NCBI GenBank assembly: GCA_022565805.1
Contig: JAIULZ010000023.1
Location: 1 to 38,729, forward strand
Direction of reading: 5' to 3'
DNA length: 38,729 bases
From: Balneolales bacterium
GTDB lineage: Bacteria; Bacteroidota; Rhodothermia; Balneolales; Cyclonatronaceae
The translations under genes and the position numbers were made by a program. Below are positions 34,708 through 38,729 of this stretch, piece after piece. Below the pieces are notes generated by a model, which was not told where the DNA came from, ran no database searches, and was given only the letters and a program-made list of their open reading frames with translations. The stretch's first letter is position 1. Each line of letters starts with the position of its first letter.

Positions 34708-35783
34708 ATCGAATAGATCGCTTTATCTACGTTCGATTATTGATGGCTACGCTAATGGTGCTGGGTGTCCTTATCTTTGTATTTATCATCATCGATTTTT
34801 CGGAAAACAGCGACAGCTTTACCGATCGGGGCGCCACTATGGCACAAATTTGGGGACAGTATTACTGGAACTACATCCCCGAAATGATCCGGCTAGTGTC
34901 TCCCATGGCCGTTTTTGTAGCAGTGCTGTTAGTTGCCGGACAAATGACAGATCGTCTTGAGCTAACCGCTATAAAAGGTGCCGGCGTTAGTCTTTATCGC
35001 TTCATGCTTCCTTTTCTCGTTTTTTCGCTTGGCATTACTGCTGCCGTAAGTTATTTGGATGGCTTTGTAATTCCGGGCGCAAACAGCGAGCGTATTGCAT
35101 TCGAAAGAGAGTTTTTAACCAGAACCAGCGACAGAATCGACAGAAGTCGACTATACCGGCAAGAAAGCGAGCAAACCATTGTAACCATTAACTATTTTGA
35201 TGTTCGAACGCAGTCGGCCTATCAAACGCGCATTATTCATTTCGAGGGCGACCAAATTACACAGATCATTGATGCTGCCCGTATGGACTGGCAGGAAGAC
35301 ACCAAGAAATGGCGCAAAATAAGGTCTAATAGGCGGGTTTTTAACGAAACCGGATTCGATAATTTTTACCATGTAGAACGCGACACTCTCCTTAATATAC
35401 TGCCGCGGGATATTGCACGAACGACATCAGATATTTACCAGCTTACCTATCCCGAAATATTAGACTATCTCGCATCGCTGCGCAGAAGCGGAGTGGGCGG
35501 GATTGCCTTGCCTCAGGTGCAGTTCTACAGCAAGCTTTTTTACCCATTCGGCATTTTTGTGATCTCACTTATTGGCTTGGGAATTTCTACACAGCGAAGA
35601 AAAGGCGGGCGGGGTGTTTTATTGGGCATCGGTCTCATAATCAGCTTTTTTTATCTTGCCTTTATGAAGCTTATGGAGCCCTTTGGCTCAAGCGGGCAAA
35701 TCGATCCGCTAACGGCTTCGGTCCTGCCGCATGCCGTATTCTTTTTTATAAGTTTACTCCTAATCTGGAGAACACCAAAATAA
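34704..35783 (+). CDS. lptG: LptF/LptG-family LPS export permease (LptG-like)
   Basis: This is the second permease of the LPS export complex, at the usual length of 359 aa. It has three N-terminal helices (about 12-33, 60-82, 100-122), a periplasmic jellyroll domain (about 125-270) and three C-terminal helices (about 282-300, 307-327, 337-355). The LELTAIKGAGVSLYRF stretch after helix 2 matches the coupling region of the family. Start ATG overlaps the lptF stop by 4 nt (ATGA), so both are translated as a pair. Assignment of F versus G is by order and length; the two are paralogues. No lptB or lptC gene is nearby. Confidence 0.92.
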   Translation: MNRIDRFIYVRLLMATLMVLGVLIFVFIIIDFSENSDSFTDRGATMAQIWGQYYWNYIPEMIRLVSPMAVFVAVLLVAGQMTDRLELTAIKGAGVSLYRFMLPFLVFSLGITAAVSYLDGFVIPGANSERIAFEREFLTRTSDRIDRSRLYRQESEQTIVTINYFDVRTQSAYQTRIIHFEGDQITQIIDAARMDWQEDTKKWRKIRSNRRVFNETGFDNFYHVERDTLLNILPRDIARTTSDIYQLTYPEILDYLASLRRSGVGGIALPQVQFYSKLFYPFGIFVISLIGLGISTQRRKGGRGVLLGIGLIISFFYLAFMKLMEPFGSSGQIDPLTASVLPHAVFFFISLLLIWRTPK

Positions 35784-35850
35784 ATGGCCTGACTCAGCCA
35801 GATAAAATCGTCTGCACAAATAAATATTGTAATGAAGTGCAGGAAACCCT

Positions 35851-35901
35851 AAAAAAAATTCCTTCAGCCACTCAATTTTATACAATGAATGGCTGAAGGA
35901 A
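35851..35901 (-). terminator. Strong terminator of the DUF3467 gene
   Basis: TTCCTTCAGCCA (35859-35870) and TGGCTGAAGGAA (35890-35901) form a perfect 12-bp stem with a 19-nt loop. On the minus strand it is followed by eight T (complement of 35851-35858). It begins 14 nt beyond the stop codon of the minus-strand DUF3467 gene and may also stop lptG transcripts from the other side. Confidence 0.88.
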
Positions 35902-35915
35902 AACCCGAGTTGAAA

Positions 35916-36239
35916 TCAGGCTTCGGGCAGTGGCCCGCGATAATTAAACGGGATATCCTGTTTTCCGGAAGACTTAATTTGCCCGTGCTGCTGTTCATAC
36001 CTGGAAATATTATCATTCAAGGCATTGGCAAGCCGCTTAGCATGGTCGGGGGTAAGAATAAGTCTCTTAACGACTTTTGCCTTTGGCATACCGGGCAAAA
36101 CCGCGATATAGTCAAACACGAACTCAGATGGTGAGTGCGTAATCATCACCAGATTGGAATAAGTACCTGATGCCTCTTCTTTGGTAAGCTCGATCTCGAG
36201 CTTATTCTGCTTTTTTTTACCTGGGTTATTCTGATCCAT
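35916..36239 (-). CDS. DUF3467 family protein
   Basis: This small soluble protein (107 aa) matches DUF3467, found in many Bacteroidota and other bacteria with no known function. The core runs through GTYSNLVMITHSPSEFVFDY (30-49), FV.DFV-like AVLPGMPKAKV, and the C-terminal RLILTPDHAKRLANALNDNI helix. The first ~20 residues are polar and Lys/Gln-rich (GKKKQNK) and probably disordered. It is a single-gene unit: its own strong terminator follows by 14 nt and a 550-bp gene-free region precedes it. Confidence 0.87.
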   Translation of the reverse strand: MDQNNPGKKKQNKLEIELTKEEASGTYSNLVMITHSPSEFVFDYIAVLPGMPKAKVVKRLILTPDHAKRLANALNDNISRYEQQHGQIKSSGKQDIPFNYRGPLPEA

Positions 36240-36671
36240 GGAATTTTTAGTTTAAATACATATTTGGCTTACAAGCAACAAAATGAAAAACAAATGGAGG
36301 TAAAGCAAATAAAGCATTTGCAGACCATCTGCATTACCAGGAACGGCCAGCTATCTTAATAAGCGGATTCCCGGAATAGCTTTTAACCCTTTCAGCTACC
36401 TTCTGAAACGGATCATCAAAAAAGTCATTCGTTATACTCAAATAATGAGCTTGCAAATTATTTGAACAAAATGGGGCGTATTGCTAAAGCATTTTCGCCC
36501 GAATATACTTCTGCAGACCTTAGCCTGAGATATCACCATGCATGCAACTCACATTCCCGTTAGAAGCGGTCTGCCAAACAGGCGTAATGTATGCCAAATT
36601 CAGATAAAGGTATCGCATTGCATTAAAAAACACGTCGTGAATGACACGTTTCCTTATCGCCCGGCGGACAG

Positions 36672-36708
36672 TTTATTTCAGATGGGTACAGAACCTGTCT
36701 GAAATAAA
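36672..36708. repeat. Perfect inverted repeat next to terminator
   Basis: TTTATTTCAGA (36672-36682) and TCTGAAATAAA (36698-36708) pair perfectly over 11 bp; GGT/ACC inside can extend it. It directly abuts the terminator stem at 36713, with the A run between them. Function unknown; it may back up the terminator or be a processing site. Confidence 0.5.
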
Positions 36709-36758
36709 AAAAGCCCGGTAAAAGCTCCGCTCTACTAAAGCGTCACTTTCAACCGGGC
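36704..36758 (-). terminator. Terminator of the cystathionine beta-synthase gene
   Basis: GCCCGGT (36713-36719) and ACCGGGC (36752-36758) form a GC-rich 7-bp stem with a 32-nt loop that can fold further. On the minus strand a T-rich tract follows (complement of 36704-36712). It lies 31 nt past the stop of the minus-strand gene at 36790-38175. Confidence 0.8.
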
Positions 36759-36789
36759 GAATTTTAAAAAAATCAAACAGCGAATAACT

Positions 36790-38175
36790 CTACTGCTGTT
36801 GCGAAAGCGTTTGAATTAGATCACTACGCGTAATAATGCTGTATCCACCATCTTTAAGCTCTACCACAACCGCAGGATTATTTCTGTTTAATAATCCGCT
36901 AACTTCCTCCATACCCGCAGCATAGCTGATTACCGGGAACGGAGCATCCATGATTTCAGAAGCCTTCATTTCCCTTGCCGCAGGATCCTGTATCAGTCTC
37001 GACAAAATCATGGAATCGGTAACGCTTCCCACAAACTCTCCCGTATGATTCTGTACAGGAAGCTGAGAAATACCGTTTTTATTCATTACCGAAATTACAT
37101 CCGACAGGGCATGATCGAGGTTAGCGGTAATGAAAGTCTTGGTGGCTTCACCCTTCATTTTCAGCACTTGTTCTGCTGTTCTTGAAGTAGGCGGCTGTAG
37201 AAAACCGTTTTGCATCATCCATTCATCATTATAAATCTTGGAAACGTAGCGCGTTCCGCTATCCGGCAAAATAACTACCACCACATCATCTTTAGTCAGT
37301 TTTTCTCTTTTTGCGTATTCAATAGCGCCCCAAGCCGCCGCACCGCAGGATCCGCCAATGAACAAACCTTCTTTTCGAGCCAGTGCGCGGGTGGTGTCGA
37401 AAGCCTCATGATCGGGGCATTGAATTACATCATCTATGTAATCAAAATCTATATTACCTGGGATGATATCCTCACCTATTCCCTCGGTGAGATAGGGGGC
37501 TATCTGCGATTTATCAAACTCACGTGTTTTATAGTACGATAGATATACCGAACCAACAGAATCCACGCCCACAACCTTAATATTCGGATTTTTCTCCTTA
37601 AGAAAGCGCGCTGTTCCCGTGATGGTGCCTCCGGTACCCATTCCGGCTACATAGTGGGTTACTTTACCATCGGTTTGTTCCCAGATCTCAGGGCCAGTCG
37701 TTTCATAATGAGCCTGACGATTACTCAAATTGTCGTATTGATTGGGGTAGTACGAGTTCGGGATTTCTTCACTTAATCGCTTTGCTACAGAATAATAGCT
37801 TCGCGGATCGTCGGGCTCTACGTTGGTCGGGCAAATTTTAACTTCGGCACCCAAAGCCCGAAGCAGATTCACCTTTTCCATGCTTTGCTTGTCTGTAGTG
37901 GTAAAAATACACTTGTAGCCTTTCACCACTGCGGCTAAGGCAAGCCCCATACCCGTATTACCGGATGTACCTTCTATAATTGTGCCACCCGGCTTAATTT
38001 TGCCTTCTTTTTCGGCATCCTCAATCATCTTAATCGCAATGCGATCCTTCACACTTTGACCAGGATTAAAATATTCTACCTTTGCCAGTATTGTTGCCGG
38101 CACATCTTTTGCAACACGCTGAAGCTTAATAAGCGGTGTATTGCCAATGGTTTCTAATATGGAATTATACCACAT
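36790..38175 (-). CDS. Cystathionine beta-synthase/cysteine synthase with CBS pair
   Basis: This PLP enzyme joins homocysteine or an activated serine with a thiol or sulfide in cysteine/transsulfuration metabolism. The fold-type II catalytic domain (about 1-320) has the PLP lysine K43 in GQSVKDR. The phosphate/substrate loops are GTSGNTG (69-75) and GMGTGGTITG (178-187), and SGTRYVSK falls near 306-313. Two CBS motifs (about 340-395 and 402-461) form a regulatory Bateman module, as in human-type CBS. Length is 461 aa. The haem-binding N-terminal extension of animal CBS is absent. Sequence alone does not separate cystathionine beta-synthase from O-acetylserine sulfhydrylase activity. The ATG at 38173-38175 fits; it is a single-gene unit with its own terminator. 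Confidence 0.9.
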   Translation of the reverse strand: MWYNSILETIGNTPLIKLQRVAKDVPATILAKVEYFNPGQSVKDRIAIKMIEDAEKEGKIKPGGTIIEGTSGNTGMGLALAAVVKGYKCIFTTTDKQSMEKVNLLRALGAEVKICPTNVEPDDPRSYYSVAKRLSEEIPNSYYPNQYDNLSNRQAHYETTGPEIWEQTDGKVTHYVAGMGTGGTITGTARFLKEKNPNIKVVGVDSVGSVYLSYYKTREFDKSQIAPYLTEGIGEDIIPGNIDFDYIDDVIQCPDHEAFDTTRALARKEGLFIGGSCGAAAWGAIEYAKREKLTKDDVVVVILPDSGTRYVSKIYNDEWMMQNGFLQPPTSRTAEQVLKMKGEATKTFITANLDHALSDVISVMNKNGISQLPVQNHTGEFVGSVTDSMILSRLIQDPAAREMKASEIMDAPFPVISYAAGMEEVSGLLNRNNPAVVVELKDGGYSIITRSDLIQTLSQQQ

Positions 38176-38612
38176 AAAATTTTAAAAATATTAGGTTTCA
38201 AAACCGGGATTGTTACTATCTTTCTGCCCGGTTTGTTTGATCAGTTTAAAGTGATGTTAATTTCCATCACTTAATTTAAGAGTATCAATAGCGCAAGTTC
38301 CCGCCAGCCATCGCCATCTGTAACAGATTTGCATTTTTTGTGAATATTCTCCTATTTAAAGTAAACCGTTTAGCAGATCAGAATGGTTTGTCAGTTTTTT
38401 TGCAAATCTTTCTGTCAGCCGATTCAGCCTTTTAGGTATTCTTGTCATCAGGCGGACTTCCTTCCAGCCAGAAACACAGTCGAATGAGCTTCTTTGTTGA
38501 GATAAGCCGGACGCACTCCATATAACGACCTAATATAATAAAATCGTTACTGAAGGTCTTCCTAACCAGTAAATCATTTGTAAGAAAGCTTAGAAAACAG
38601 ATTTGGTGAAAC
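38176..38612. other. Gene-free region upstream of the CBS gene
   Basis: These bases contain the short repeat at 38365-38386 and no convincing gene. A 60-codon minus-strand frame (38432-38614) shows no recognisable features. Confidence 0.45.
38365..38386 (+). repeat. Short dispersed repeat (copy B)
   Basis: The block from ACCGTTTAGC to ATCAGAATGG matches 3818-3839 at 19 of 22 positions. Here the hairpin is longer: AAACCGTT (38363-38370) pairs with AATGGTTT (38382-38389) through one G-T wobble, and a T run follows at 38395, so it looks like a + strand terminator although no + gene precedes it. Confidence 0.4.
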
Positions 38613-38729
38613 ATGACAGCGATAACTCAGTGGCTTGAATTTGAGTACCACATCAAATCTGCCGAGGGTAAGTTTGACCGAGGACCGAAGACGGAAGACC
38701 GGGGGATTGTGGTCAGAAGTCAGAAGGCA
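38613..38729 (+). CDS. Possible partial reading frame at window edge
   Basis: From the ATG at 38613 a frame stays open for 39 codons to the end of the window, beginning MTAITQWLEFEYHIKSAEGK. Its second half is encoded by the degenerate heptamer repeat, giving Lys-Thr-Glu-Asp-Arg-like residues. Too little is visible to identify it, and it may simply be open by chance. Confidence 0.2.
   Translation, partial: MTAITQWLEFEYHIKSAEGKFDRGPKTEDRGIVVRSQKA
38676..38725. repeat. Degenerate heptanucleotide repeats
   Basis: Consecutive 7-mers read GACCGAG, GACCGAA, GACGGAA and GACCGGG (38676-38703), then after an 8-base break GTCAGAA twice (38712-38725). Composition (GC-rich, G-strand bias) differs from the AT-rich neighbourhood. 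Similar heptamer arrays occur between genes in some Bacteroidota and cyanobacterial genomes. The array continues past the window end. Confidence 0.6.

Larger units (their letters stand above)
36240..36789. other. Gene-free region with tandem hairpins
   Basis: These 550 bases lack a supported gene. They hold the CBS-gene terminator (36713-36758) and an adjacent 11-bp hairpin (36672-36708). On the minus strand a 49-codon stretch (36337-36483) ending at a TAA (36334-36336) has protein-like composition but no start codon and in-frame stops upstream; I do not call it a gene. Confidence 0.45.

Noticed and set aside
35889-36134. 81-codon + strand frame antisense to the DUF3467 gene
   Set aside because: It begins inside the terminator stem and is fully antisense to a recognised gene.
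38432-38614. 60-codon minus-strand frame near the right edge
   Set aside because: No family resemblance, composition typical of AT-rich intergenic DNA.
1-38729. CRISPR array, tRNA/rRNA genes, prophage, insertion sequences, defence or biosynthetic clusters
   Set aside because: I looked for regular direct repeats with spacers, tRNA T-loop words, integrase/transposase motifs and typical defence domains, and found none.

Overview
The window looks like an ordinary chromosomal stretch of a Gram-negative bacterium of the FCB group, most likely Balneolota (Balneola/Gracilimonas-like) or a close Bacteroidota relative. This placement is inferred from gene content: a giant SprA-type type IX secretion translocon, DUF2480 and DUF3467 proteins, a complete suf operon, and lipoproteins with loose lipoboxes. 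Coding GC is moderate, intergenic regions are long and AT-rich, and several genes start with TTG or GTG. I see no rRNA, tRNA, CRISPR, prophage, transposase or defence island.

Layout from left to right. (1) 1-4414: a small conserved Cys-motif protein, an envelope pair (a lipoprotein and a coiled-coil membrane protein) and apt. Two copies of a ~140-bp interspersed hairpin repeat lie here, one at the window edge and one just before tadA. (2) 4415-9468: tadA on +, then minus-strand nadD, bamD, a polyprenyl diphosphate synthase, type 2 IPP isomerase (fni) and a DUF2480 protein. (3) 9746-16125: a seven-gene minus-strand suf operon, sufB-sufC-sufD-sufS-sufU-nfu-iscA/sufA, closed by a clear terminator. 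(4) 17014-19155: an orphan multi-PAS histidine kinase. (5) 19156-21348: a lipoprotein GH13 alpha-amylase behind an unusually long leader with a LacI/CRE-type palindrome and two terminator-like hairpins. (6) 21680-32064 on minus: a glutamine amidotransferase, a short phosphotransacetylase, an EamA transporter and the 2540-codon sprA. (7) 32971-35783 on +: lptF and lptG, overlapping by ATGA, divergent from sprA. (8) 35851-38175 on minus: a DUF3467 protein and a cystathionine beta-synthase-type enzyme with a CBS pair, each with its own terminator. (9) The right edge holds degenerate heptamer repeats and a possible partial reading frame.

The genes mostly serve housekeeping roles: Fe-S cluster assembly, isoprenoid synthesis, NAD and purine salvage, tRNA editing, cysteine metabolism, and outer-membrane biogenesis (BamD, LptF/G, SprA). 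I found no convincing new multi-gene system. The items most worth checking are non-coding or small: the covarying hairpin repeat, the amylase leader, and an unannotated reading frame ending one base before lptF.
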